Source of the DNA: Winogradskyella echinorum
Lineage (GTDB): Bacteria > Bacteroidota > Bacteroidia > Flavobacteriales > Flavobacteriaceae
Length of the DNA stretch: 64,000 bases
NCBI RefSeq assembly: GCF_014297365.1
Contig: NZ_JACOQD010000001.1
Coordinates: 372,001-436,000, forward strand
Direction of reading: 5' to 3'
The notes beneath the pieces are model-generated. The model saw only the letters and a list, made by a program, of their open reading frames with translations. It did no database searches and had not been told where the DNA came from. Both the position numbers and the translations under genes were made by a program. Below, piece after piece: positions 19,218-27,061 of the stretch. The stretch's first letter is position 1; each line of letters starts with the position of its first letter.

Positions 19218-20018
19218 CTAAATTTTACTCGCCTTAATTTCAAAGAGCATCGGAAACAACTGATTTTTCATCTTATACATGCCATTATCCAATTTTATTA
19301 AATCTGGAAATACATCATAAGGACTTTCATCATATTCATTAAGATAATCTATTTGTAATCCTGCCTCTATGAGTGCATTTACAACTTCTGCTAATCCATG
19401 ATTCCAACCGTATTCTTTACTAACCATTTTTGAAGCTTGGTCGGCATAGGTACCTTCATACTCATCATAAATAACTTCATCTTGATTATAATGATATTTC
19501 ATTTTTGGTTCACCTTCAACATAATCAAACATCCATAAAATAGGATGAAACTCTACAATATAAAACGTTCCACCAACCTTTAAACGTTCAGCTATCATTT
19601 TAGCCCAAGGTCTTAAATCTGGTAACCAGCCAATGGTTCCGTAACTTGTAAATACAATATCAAACGTCTTAGAAACATGTTTAGAAGTGTCTAAAACATT
19701 ACAGCATATAAAATCAGCATCAAGATTTAGTTCTTCATTTAATTGCTTGGCAAGCTTTACACCCTCATCACTTAAATCCACACCAACACTTTTAGCTCCC
19801 ATTCTACTCCAACTCAGCGTATCTTGCCCAAAATGACATTGCAAATGCAATAACGACTTACCAGAAACATCTCCTAAAGCATTTAGTTCATAAGGCATCA
19901 AAGAAGTTGCTCCAGCTTTAAAAGCATCCATTTTATACATCTCACTTTCTGCATGTGCACCTACTTTCTTGTTCCAAGTCGCTTTATTTACTTCAAAATA
20001 ATTAGTGTTGTCCTCCAT
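19218..20018 (-). CDS. Class I SAM-dependent methyltransferase
   Basis: 266 residues with a Rossmann-type SAM domain: motif I is LLHLQCHFGQDTLSWSRMG (about 55-73), followed by the acidic strand end VGVDLSDEG and motif FDIVFTSYGTIGWLPDL. The C-terminal portion carries several aromatic residues. The family (Methyltransf_25/11-like, UbiE-related) acts on small molecules, and the substrate cannot be deduced. Convergent with msrA; no functional link to neighbours is seen. Confidence 0.88.
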   Translation of the reverse strand: MEDNTNYFEVNKATWNKKVGAHAESEMYKMDAFKAGATSLMPYELNALGDVSGKSLLHLQCHFGQDTLSWSRMGAKSVGVDLSDEGVKLAKQLNEELNLDADFICCNVLDTSKHVSKTFDIVFTSYGTIGWLPDLRPWAKMIAERLKVGGTFYIVEFHPILWMFDYVEGEPKMKYHYNQDEVIYDEYEGTYADQASKMVSKEYGWNHGLAEVVNALIEAGLQIDYLNEYDESPYDVFPDLIKLDNGMYKMKNQLFPMLFEIKASKI

Positions 20019-20058
20019 TGTTAGTTAATTTTGTCTCTAAATTAAAATTTCTTTTAAA

Positions 20059-20742
20059 ATGAAGTCATTATATCTAGGTCTGATTTGCTTATTATTTGTT
20101 TTTTCATGTAAATCTGAAAAGAAAGAAGCCACAATCGAAAAAGAAACTCAAGTATTAACCACTGCAGAAAAAATTGCTAATGCTCATGGTTATGAAAACT
20201 GGAAAAATGTCGAAAAAGTAGAATTCACTTTTAAAGTAGATAGGAATTCTATAAAAGGTAATGGAAGATCGTGGACATGGTATCCCAAAAAAGATAGTGT
20301 TATTATGAAAGCTGGTGAACAAATCGTAAAATTCAACAGGAACAAATTAGATAGTGTACCACCTAATGCAGATAGAAACTTTATTAACGATAAGTTTTGG
20401 GCATTTGTACCTTTTCAATTGGTTTGGGACAATACAGCAACAATTTCTCAGCCCAAAAAAGCTGAATCTCCTATACACAAAGAGCAATTAGACATGATTA
20501 CCATTTTATATGCAGACGAAGGTGGCTACACACCTGGAGATGCCTACGATATTTATTATGATGACAACTATATGATTAAAGAATGGGTATTTAGAAAAGG
20601 AAATTCCCCAGAACCCTCTTTAACCAATACATTCGAAAACTACAAAGATTTCAACGGTATTAAAATTGCAATAGATCATAAAAAAGATAATGGCAACTGG
20701 AATCTTAACTTTACAGATGTCAGTATTACCTTGGAAGACTAA
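20059..20742 (+). CDS. Conserved lipoprotein of unknown function
   Basis: 227 residues with a lipoprotein signal (FVFSC, Cys 17) and an acidic, Lys-rich spacer. A globular domain rich in aromatic residues follows (WTWYPKKDSV, FWAFVPFQLVWDN, DAYDIYYDDNYMIKEWVFRKG). I do not recognise a characterised family. The repeated beta-strand/turn pattern suggests an LolA/outer-membrane lipoprotein-like beta structure, which is only an impression. Transcribed alone, divergent from the methyltransferase, upstream of the kynurenine cluster but separated from it by a terminator. Confidence 0.75.
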   Translation: MKSLYLGLICLLFVFSCKSEKKEATIEKETQVLTTAEKIANAHGYENWKNVEKVEFTFKVDRNSIKGNGRSWTWYPKKDSVIMKAGEQIVKFNRNKLDSVPPNADRNFINDKFWAFVPFQLVWDNTATISQPKKAESPIHKEQLDMITILYADEGGYTPGDAYDIYYDDNYMIKEWVFRKGNSPEPSLTNTFENYKDFNGIKIAIDHKKDNGNWNLNFTDVSITLED

Positions 20743-20769
20743 AATTATGGCATTACTTTTGCACCCTAT

Positions 20770-20819
20770 AATGTAAGTTTCACGTCGGTCGTTACGGCTT
20801 AAAACGTATAGCTTACATT
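20770..20819. other. Structured non-coding stretch before kynU
   Basis: Outer arms AATGTAAG and CTTACATT (8 bp) enclose a GC-richer core with CGTTACGGCTTAAAACG. It is followed by a small CGCC-TTTT-GGCG hairpin at 20823-20834. It fits no gene. It could be a dispersed repeat or a small structured RNA. Confidence 0.3.
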
Positions 20820-20850
20820 TTCCGCCTTTTGGCGCCTATATATATTCTCT

Positions 20851-20878
20851 AGCGCTTTGTTTTCAAAGCGCTTTTTTT
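20851..20878 (+). terminator. Terminator upstream of the kynurenine cluster
   Basis: A 9-bp perfect stem (AGCGCTTTG / CAAAGCGCT) with a 4-nt loop and a T run. It isolates the kyn cluster from the preceding lipoprotein gene. Confidence 0.85.
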
Positions 20879-20893
20879 GTGCTTATAAATCCT

Positions 20894-20901
20894 TATTTTT
20901 G
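20894..20901 (+). promoter_or_regulatory. Predicted -7 promoter element of kynU
   Basis: TATTTTTG matches TAnnTTTG and lies 25 nt before the TTG start of kynU, just after the terminator. It probably drives the kyn cluster. Confidence 0.5.
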
Positions 20902-20926
20902 TTAGCAACCGATAAATCAATTCACT

Positions 20927-22195
20927 TTGTCCGACTACAAACTTGGTCTAGATTACGCCAAACAACAAGACGCTTTAGACGAACTATCTAGCTACAGACA
21001 GCAATTTCATATTCCAAAAGATAAAAACGGAAATGAATTAATTTACCTCTGTGGCAACTCACTAGGCTTACAACCAAAATCTACAAAGGATTACATTAAT
21101 CAAGAATTAGAAGATTGGGCAAATCTTGGTGTAGAAGGTCATACCGAAGCTAAAAACCCTTGGTTACCGTATCATGAGTTTTTAACGGAAGCTACGGCTA
21201 AATTAGTTGGAGCAAAACCTATTGAAGTCGTAACTATGAATTCGCTTACTGCGAATCTTCATTTTATGATGGTTTCGTTCTACAAACCAACAAAAGAACG
21301 ATATAAAATAGTTATAGAAAGTGATGCATTTCCATCAGACAAATATGCTGTAGAATCGCAATTGCGACATCATGGTTATGATGATAAAGAAGGTCTTATT
21401 CTTTGGAAACCTAGAGATGGTGAAGAATTATTACGATATGAAGACCTAGAAGCTATTTTAGAAGCTCATGGTAATGAAATTGCATTGGTAATGATTGGTG
21501 GTGTGAATTACTACACTGGGCAGTTTTTCGATTTTAAACGCATTACAGAACTTGGTCATAGCTATGGTTGCAAAGTCGGATTTGATTGTGCTCATGGTGC
21601 TGGAAATGTGAATTTAGATTTACACAACTCAGGAGCAGATTTTGCAGTTTGGTGTACTTATAAATATCTCAACTCAGGACCTGGAAGTCTTTCTGGTTGC
21701 TTTGTTCACGAGCGTCATGCTTACGATAAAAACTTAAATCGTTTTACAGGTTGGTGGAGTCACAATAAGCAAACACGTTTTAACATGCGACACGAGTTTG
21801 ACGTGTTGCCTGGAGCTGAAGGTTGGCAACTCAGCAATCCACCAATATTATCTATGGCAGCAATTAAAGCCTCTTTAGATATGTTTAATGATGTCGGAAT
21901 TAAGAAACTCACAGAAAAGTCTAAAAAACTTACTGGCTATTTCGAGTTCTTACTAAAGCAACTAGGCGAAGATACTATTAGAATCATTACACCAGAAAAC
22001 CCTGATGAACGTGGTTGCCAACTATCGATTCAAGTATTGAACGCAGATAAAAAATTACACGATAAACTAACCGAAGCCGGAGTTATAAGTGACTGGAGAG
22101 AACCAGATGTAATTAGATGTGCACCTGTACCATTGTATAATTCTTTTGAGGATGTTTATAGAATGGTTGAAAAAATGAAGGCTATATTAAATTAA
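20927..22195 (+). CDS. kynU: Kynureninase
   Basis: PLP enzyme that cleaves (3-hydroxy)kynurenine to (3-hydroxy)anthranilate and alanine. 422 residues, usual for bacterial KynU. The Schiff-base lysine is K246 in CTYKYLNSGPG, and YLCGNSLGLQP and GFDCAHGAGN are family motifs. The start is TTG, 25 nt after a promoter motif, with no better ATG ahead of the conserved DYAKQQDALD region. First gene of the kynurenine cluster. A palindromic repeat begins 2 nt after its stop. Confidence 0.97.
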   Translation: MSDYKLGLDYAKQQDALDELSSYRQQFHIPKDKNGNELIYLCGNSLGLQPKSTKDYINQELEDWANLGVEGHTEAKNPWLPYHEFLTEATAKLVGAKPIEVVTMNSLTANLHFMMVSFYKPTKERYKIVIESDAFPSDKYAVESQLRHHGYDDKEGLILWKPRDGEELLRYEDLEAILEAHGNEIALVMIGGVNYYTGQFFDFKRITELGHSYGCKVGFDCAHGAGNVNLDLHNSGADFAVWCTYKYLNSGPGSLSGCFVHERHAYDKNLNRFTGWWSHNKQTRFNMRHEFDVLPGAEGWQLSNPPILSMAAIKASLDMFNDVGIKKLTEKSKKLTGYFEFLLKQLGEDTIRIITPENPDERGCQLSIQVLNADKKLHDKLTEAGVISDWREPDVIRCAPVPLYNSFEDVYRMVEKMKAILN

Positions 22196-22196
22196 A

Positions 22197-22226
22197 GCCC
22201 ATCCTAACCTTCCCTGAGGGAAGGAT
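22197..22226. repeat. REP-like element, family A, copy 1 (kynU-kmo gap)
   Basis: GCCCATCCTAA followed by the palindrome CCTTCCCTGAGGGAAGG (22208-22224, 8-bp arms). Nearly identical to copy 3 at 23698-23727. Confidence 0.7.
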
Positions 22227-22246
22227 CTAATGCTTAATAAAAAAGA

Positions 22247-23710
22247 ATGAATACTAATATAAATACACGCAACAGTGAGAAAGTCTTCCCTTCTGGGGAA
22301 GATTTAGAAGGGGCTGCACAAAACATATTAATCATAGGTGCAGGTCTTTGCGGCAGCTTGCTTGCGCTTAGATTAGGACAAAGGGGCTACAACGTAACCG
22401 TTTACGAAATGCGTCCAGATTTACGTAAAACAGATATTTCTGCAGGTCGTTCTATCAATCTAGCCTTTTCAGATCGTGGTAACAAAGCCATGAAACTAGT
22501 TGGTATTGAAGACAAAGTAAAAGACTTATGTATTCCTATGAATGGTCGTATGATTCACGACAAAGAAGGCAATACCTTTTTATCTAATTATAGTGGTCGC
22601 GATTATGAATATATTAATTCTATATCGCGTGGTGATTTAAATGCTCTGCTCTTGGATGAAGCAGAAAAGCACGAAAACGTCACCATCCATTTCAATAAAA
22701 AATGTAAATCTGTTGATTTTGAAAACACCACGGCTTTATTTCAAGATTACCACACCAAAAATGAATTTATAGAAGATGCCGATTGTATTATTGCTACAGA
22801 TGGCGCAGGTTCAGCTTTGCGCAAAAGTTACTATTTAGGTAAAAAGTTTTTATTCAGTTTTTCACAAGACTATTTAACTCATGGTTACAAAGAGCTGAGT
22901 ATTCTGCCAACTGAAAATGGTGGTTACAAAACCTATAAAAATGCACTTCATATTTGGCCAAGAGGTGATTTTATGGTCATTGCATTACCAAACTTAGACG
23001 GTAGTTTTACAGTGACATTGTTCTTAAGTTACGATGAAGGTGAGTACAATTTCAACAATTTAACCACACCAGAAATTGTAACAGAATTTTTTCAAAAAGA
23101 ATTTCCTGATGCTTTGGAATTGATGCCAAATCTAATTGAAGACTTTTTTGAGAACCCAACAGCACCTTTAGGCACTGTAAAATGTTCGCCTTGGCATTAT
23201 AAAGGTAATACTTTGTTAATGGGTGATTCTGCTCATGCTATTGTTCCATTTTACGGACAAGGTATGAATGCTTCTTTTGAAGATGTTGTAGAATTTGATA
23301 AAGTCTTAAACCAAAATTTAGATAATTGGGAAGCGACTTTCGAAACCTATGAAAAAAACAGAAAGAAAGATACAGATGCCATTGCCGATTTAGCCATTGA
23401 TAATTTTCATGAAATGAAAGACCACGTAGGTCAGGCGATTTTCCAAGAAAAACGAAAAATTGAAATGATGCTCGAAAAAGAATTTCCAGAGGATTATTCT
23501 TCAAAATATAGTTTAGTTACCTTTAATGAAGATATTGGTTACAGAGAAGCGATGTTAAAAGGAAGAGCGCAAGACAAAGCAATTTTAAATATGTTAGCTG
23601 ATGGAATTATTTCAATATCAGATGACCCTAAAGATATTTTAGATAAAGTAAAAACTGAAACTGAAGCAATTTTGGAAGATGATAGAGTGGCAAAATTCGG
23701 CCCATCCTAA
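22247..23710 (+). CDS. kmo: Kynurenine 3-monooxygenase
   Basis: FAD-dependent hydroxylase converting kynurenine to 3-hydroxykynurenine with NADPH and O2. 487 residues. The FAD Rossmann motif ILIIGAGLCGSLLA starts at about residue 27, and family motifs SAGRSINLAFSDRG, ISRGDLN and LLMGDSAHAIVPFYGQGMNASFEDV (split here by a gap-free but conserved FAD region) are seen. The N-terminal 25 residues precede the usual start and are partly encoded by a palindromic REP-like repeat. No other ATG, GTG or TTG precedes the Rossmann motif, so the leader is probably real. The last three codons and the stop (GPS-stop) lie within another copy of the same repeat. Second step of the pathway, though placed after kynU. 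Confidence 0.96.
   Translation: MNTNINTRNSEKVFPSGEDLEGAAQNILIIGAGLCGSLLALRLGQRGYNVTVYEMRPDLRKTDISAGRSINLAFSDRGNKAMKLVGIEDKVKDLCIPMNGRMIHDKEGNTFLSNYSGRDYEYINSISRGDLNALLLDEAEKHENVTIHFNKKCKSVDFENTTALFQDYHTKNEFIEDADCIIATDGAGSALRKSYYLGKKFLFSFSQDYLTHGYKELSILPTENGGYKTYKNALHIWPRGDFMVIALPNLDGSFTVTLFLSYDEGEYNFNNLTTPEIVTEFFQKEFPDALELMPNLIEDFFENPTAPLGTVKCSPWHYKGNTLLMGDSAHAIVPFYGQGMNASFEDVVEFDKVLNQNLDNWEATFETYEKNRKKDTDAIADLAIDNFHEMKDHVGQAIFQEKRKIEMMLEKEFPEDYSSKYSLVTFNEDIGYREAMLKGRAQDKAILNMLADGIISISDDPKDILDKVKTETEAILEDDRVAKFGPS
22284..22315. repeat. REP-like element, family A, copy 2, inside kmo 5' end
   Basis: Inverted relative to copies 1 and 3: TCTTCCC (22284-22290), loop TTCTG, GGGAAGA (22296-22302), then TTTAGAAGGGGC. 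Its reverse complement aligns with GCCCATCCTAACCTTCCC of the other copies. It encodes roughly VFPSGEDLEGA of the KMO leader. Confidence 0.6.
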
Positions 23711-23727
23711 CCTTCCCAGAGGGAAGG
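23698..23727. repeat. REP-like element, family A, copy 3, spanning the kmo stop
   Basis: GGCCCATCCTAA is the end of kmo (Gly-Pro-Ser-stop), followed by the palindrome CCTTCCCAGAGGGAAGG (23711-23727). It matches copy 1 except in the palindrome centre. Confidence 0.65.
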
Positions 23728-23784
23728 AACTGGTACGTGCTTAAATAGGAAAATCAATTAGATTTATAACTAACAAATAAAAAA

Positions 23785-23960
23785 TTCATGCCCCAAATCA
23801 ATTGGTAGAATTGAACATCAAAATTCAGAAATAGTGAGCGAAGGAATGTAGATGCGAAGCGCAGCTTCAAGCACGGAATTCCGAAAGTGAATGTTCCGAA
23901 GGAATTTCCTATATTTTGATTGTGATTTTTGGTTCGTTTGCATCAAGGCAAATGAACAAT
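23785..23960. repeat. Candidate dispersed intergenic repeat
   Basis: A non-coding stretch of about 175 nt between kmo and the deaminase gene. It contains several short palindromes (GAAGCGCAGCTTC, CGGAATTCCG) and a tail resembling TTTGGTTCGTTTGCATCAAGGC. From memory, similar stretches recur in flavobacterial genomes, but I cannot search here. No ORF with family features is present. Confidence 0.4.
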
Positions 23961-23983
23961 AAATAAAATAACAACAAAATAAG

Positions 23984-24004
23984 ATTCTGAAACAAGTTCA
24001 GAAT
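23984..24004. repeat. REP-like hairpin upstream of the aminomuconate deaminase gene
   Basis: Arms ATTCTGAA / TTCAGAAT with a 5-nt loop, followed by GACA. This is the general form of the -AATGACA REP family also seen at 27855-27927. It lies 10 nt before the ATG of the next gene. Confidence 0.55.
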
Positions 24005-24013
24005 GACAAGAAT

Positions 24014-24448
24014 ATGAAGGAAAAAGACAATAAGGTTCCTGCTTCCGCAGGAACAGGCGTAGCACCAAGAGGAGCATACCCACACGTAAAACAAGTAGGC
24101 GATTTCATTTTCGTTTCTGGAACAAGTTCTCGCAGAGCAGACAACACCATTGCCGGAGTGGATATTATTGACGAAATGGGAACTAAAAAGTTAAACGCTT
24201 ATACCCAAACCCAAGAAGTACTAAAAAACATTGATAAGAACCTTCAAAAAGTTGGAGCAAGCTTAAAAGATGTCGTTGATGTCACCTCTTTTTTAGTAAA
24301 CATGAATGACTTTGCTGATTACAACAAGGCTTACGCTGAGTTTTTTGACAAAGAAACAGGACCAACCCGAACAACAGTAGCTGTGCATCAGTTGCCCCAT
24401 CCAGATTTAGTGGTTGAGATAAAGGTTATGGCATATAAACCAAAATAA
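24014..24448 (+). CDS. RidA-family 2-aminomuconate deaminase
   Basis: 144 residues of the YjgF/YER057c/UK114 fold with [15 protein letters not shown] near the substrate pocket and the C-terminal strand [12 protein letters not shown]. The context of HAO, ACMSD and AMSDH, and resemblance to known aminomuconate deaminases ([19 protein letters not shown]), indicate hydrolysis of 2-aminomuconate to 4-oxalocrotonate plus ammonia. Residues 1 to about 16 are a leader whose codons contain a perfect 8-bp-arm palindrome (24035-24054), so part of the N-terminus derives from a repeat. No alternative start lies before the conserved domain. A generic RidA imine deaminase is the alternative. Confidence 0.85.
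   Translation: MKEKDNKVPASAGTGVAPRGAYPHVKQVGDFIFVSGTSSRRADNTIAGVDIIDEMGTKKLNAYTQTQEVLKNIDKNLQKVGASLKDVVDVTSFLVNMNDFADYNKAYAEFFDKETGPTRTTVAVHQLPHPDLVVEIKVMAYKPK
24035..24054. repeat. REP-like palindrome within the deaminase coding sequence
   Basis: GTTCCTGC (24035-24042), loop TTCC, GCAGGAAC (24047-24054). Same CCTGCnTTCGCAGG design as the inverted repeats at 27855-27927. Encodes VPASAGT of the leader. Confidence 0.6.
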
Positions 24449-24450
24449 AT

Positions 24451-25083
24451 ATGATTAAATTCTTCAGGCAAATAAGACAGAATTTCCTAACTGAAAATAA
24501 ATTCGGTAAGTACCTGTTGTATGCTATTGGAGAAATCATACTCGTTTTTATTGGCATTTTTATGGCACTTCAATTCAATAACTGGAACGAAGAAAAAAAG
24601 ATTCAAAAAAATATACAGACCACTTTAAATTTATTAAAAGACGAAATAAACACCAATAAAATGAGTATTTCTAATGTTAAGGACTATCATATTATGATTA
24701 GAGACACATTACGAAAAATCGATATGCCAAAAACGGAAGAAAACATTAATAAAGCTTTAGGCTTTTGGAGAGGCATGAGAACACCAAGGTTAAGAGATGC
24801 TGCATTTCAAACCAGTATTCAAGCTGGAGTTAGTAAAGAATTTAATCCTACATTATTAAATACGCTGAATAATTTATACACATATCAAGAGAGTTATAAC
24901 GCATTCAACACACAATCAATTCAAATATTTTTCAATGCAGACTTTACCGATGCTAAGAGTTTTGGAAAAACGATGGCAAAAGTGCAAATGACCATGAATG
25001 ATTTATATTACTATGAAAAGGAATTGACTGAGCTCTTTGATTATAATTTAAAACAAATCGATTCTTTATATAAAATAGACTAG
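24451..25083 (+). CDS. DUF6090 family membrane protein
   Basis: 210 residues. Conserved N-terminal signature KYLLYAIGEIILVFIGIFMALQFNNWNE forms one TM helix (about 22-42), flanked by basic residues on the cytoplasmic side. The remainder is a helical periplasmic domain (LLKDEINTNK). The family is abundant in Flavobacteriia, with no known activity. It sits inside the kyn cluster, 2 nt after the deaminase gene and overlapping the dehydrogenase start by one base, so it is co-transcribed. It is probably a passenger; a role in uptake or sensing of pathway compounds cannot be excluded. Confidence 0.85.
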   Translation: MIKFFRQIRQNFLTENKFGKYLLYAIGEIILVFIGIFMALQFNNWNEEKKIQKNIQTTLNLLKDEINTNKMSISNVKDYHIMIRDTLRKIDMPKTEENINKALGFWRGMRTPRLRDAAFQTSIQAGVSKEFNPTLLNTLNNLYTYQESYNAFNTQSIQIFFNADFTDAKSFGKTMAKVQMTMNDLYYYEKELTELFDYNLKQIDSLYKID

Positions 25084-26522
25084 TGAATATTCAAAACTAC
25101 ATAAACGGAAAATTCGAAAATCCAATTCAAAATAACTGGATTGACAACTACAATCCTGCAAGTGGTGCCATTTATGGGCAGATTCCAAACTCCACTAAAG
25201 AAGATGTTGAAAAAGCTTATAAAAGTGCCAAATCTGCTTTTAGACAGTGGTCAGTGACTAGTTTAGAGGAACGCAGTCGTATTTTAATTAAAATTTCTGA
25301 GTTACTAGAAGCTAACTTACAACAGTTTGCAGAAGCCGAAAGCTTAGATAACGGCAAACCCATAGCGTTAGCTAAAACTGTAGATATCCCAAGAGCAGCA
25401 AGTAATTTTAGATTCTTCGGAAATGCCATAACGCAGTTTGCTAGTGAAAGTCACGAATCCGTTGGACAACAAGCCATAAATTACACCTTACGCCAACCTA
25501 TAGGTGTTGTTGGTTGTATTAGCCCTTGGAACCTTCCGCTCTATCTCTTTACTTGGAAAATTGCGCCTGCTATTGCCGCAGGAAATTGTGTAGTAGCCAA
25601 ACCAAGCGAAGTCACTCCAATGACTGCTTTCTTATTAGGTGAAATCTGTATTGAAGCAGGTTTACCCAAAGGTGTTTTAAACATTGTGCATGGCTCAGGT
25701 ACTACTACAGGACAAGCCATTATAGAGCATCCAGATATTAAAGCCATTTCATTTACAGGAGGCACAGCTACTGGAGCGCATATTGCTAAAGTCGCTGCTC
25801 CAATGTTTAAAAAGTTATCTTTAGAATTAGGTGGAAAAAACCCGAATATCATTTTCGCTGATTGCGATTATGAGGATATGTTAAATACAACCGTTCGTTC
25901 ATCATTTGCCAATCAAGGACAAATATGTTTATGTGGAAGTCGTATTTTTGTAGAAGCTTCAATCTATGAGAAATTTAAAACCGATTTTGTAGAAAAAGTA
26001 AAAGCACTAAAAGTTGGACATCCATCAGAAAAAGATACCAATATAGGAGCCCTAGTTTCTAAACCACATCTTGAAAAAGTTAAGGAATATATTAAAATAG
26101 CCAAAGAAGAAAACGGAACGATCCTATGTGGTGGAAATGAAGTAACCGTTAAAGGTTATGAAAACGGTTACTATTTAGAGCCAACTGTTATCGAAGTTCC
26201 TAATGATGAATGCAGAGTCAACCAAGAAGAAATATTTGGCCCTGTAGTGACCATTATGCCATTTAACATGGAGGATGAAGCCCTAGAAATGGCAAACAAA
26301 GTAAAATACGGTTTATCAGCAACCCTTTGGACGAACGATTTAAAACGTACCATGAGACTAAGTAACCAATTACAAGCTGGTATTGTTTGGGTTAATACTT
26401 GGATGATGCGCGATTTACGAACACCTTTTGGCGGTGTAAAAGCATCAGGCGTTGGTCGCGAAGGCGGTTTTGAAGCCTTACGCTTTTTTACGGAAGCTAA
26501 AAATATATGTATAAAATACTAA
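25083..26522 (+). CDS. 2-Aminomuconic 6-semialdehyde dehydrogenase (ALDH family)
   Basis: 479 residues, NAD-dependent aldehyde dehydrogenase. The NAD-binding SFTGGTATG, general base in LELGGKNPN (about E248) and nucleophile C282 in NQGQICLCG are intact. Overall it matches the 2-hydroxymuconic/aminomuconic semialdehyde dehydrogenase subgroup (AMSDH, ALDH8-like), and the cluster context gives oxidation of 2-aminomuconate semialdehyde from ACMSD to 2-aminomuconate. The start is GTG sharing its G with the previous stop (TAGTG). The family call is sure; the substrate rests on context. Confidence 0.92.
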   Translation: MNIQNYINGKFENPIQNNWIDNYNPASGAIYGQIPNSTKEDVEKAYKSAKSAFRQWSVTSLEERSRILIKISELLEANLQQFAEAESLDNGKPIALAKTVDIPRAASNFRFFGNAITQFASESHESVGQQAINYTLRQPIGVVGCISPWNLPLYLFTWKIAPAIAAGNCVVAKPSEVTPMTAFLLGEICIEAGLPKGVLNIVHGSGTTTGQAIIEHPDIKAISFTGGTATGAHIAKVAAPMFKKLSLELGGKNPNIIFADCDYEDMLNTTVRSSFANQGQICLCGSRIFVEASIYEKFKTDFVEKVKALKVGHPSEKDTNIGALVSKPHLEKVKEYIKIAKEENGTILCGGNEVTVKGYENGYYLEPTVIEVPNDECRVNQEEIFGPVVTIMPFNMEDEALEMANKVKYGLSATLWTNDLKRTMRLSNQLQAGIVWVNTWMMRDLRTPFGGVKASGVGREGGFEALRFFTEAKNICIKY

Positions 26523-26533
26523 ATCTAAATATC

Positions 26534-27061
26534 ATGAAAATTAAAATTACAACACTATTATTATTTTTTGTTAGCACTTTTCTATTTGCTCAAGAAGACT
26601 GGAAAACATTCGCTAAAGACAACTTCTCAATTCAGTATCCAGCAACTTGGGAATATAGCGACCAAAAACCTCAACCCAATATTCAATTTGTATTAATGTC
26701 TGAAGAAGCTTCTCAAAATGAAGATATGTTTAGAGAAAATATAAATCTAAACACTGAAGATTTAAACGGACAAGATGTAAGTCTTAAAGATTATGCTAAA
26801 GCTGGATTAGATCAGGTATTTGCTCAAATACCTTCAGCCAAAATGATAACTAATAACGACATAAAATTAGGAGGAGAAAATGCTAAAGAAATAATTTGGT
26901 CGGCAAATCTTGGTAATGGTATATTATTAAAATTTAAGCAAGTTTTTTTACTGAAAGATGGTACCGCTTACGTCCTCACTTTTACAGCAACAGAAACTGA
27001 TTATGATAAGTATATTGTTGATGGTGAAAAAATATTATACAGTTTTAAATTCACTAATTAA
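26534..27061 (+). CDS. Secreted PsbP/DcrB-like protein
   Basis: 175 residues with a Sec signal (MKIKITTLLLFFVSTFLFAQ) followed by a single domain of the DUF1795/PsbP-like type: DNFSIQYPATWEY at the start and a C-terminal strand DGEKILYSFKF. An upstream in-frame ATG at 26507 would add nine residues overlapping the dehydrogenase; the 26534 start is preferred because it gives a clean signal peptide. Lies in the kyn cluster, directly before the SDR gene (stop TAA then ATG). Molecular function unknown. Confidence 0.8.
   Translation: MKIKITTLLLFFVSTFLFAQEDWKTFAKDNFSIQYPATWEYSDQKPQPNIQFVLMSEEASQNEDMFRENINLNTEDLNGQDVSLKDYAKAGLDQVFAQIPSAKMITNNDIKLGGENAKEIIWSANLGNGILLKFKQVFLLKDGTAYVLTFTATETDYDKYIVDGEKILYSFKFTN

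Noticed and set aside
25541-25852. 103-residue minus-strand ORF within the aldehyde dehydrogenase gene
   Set aside because: Antisense to the NAD-binding region; shadow.
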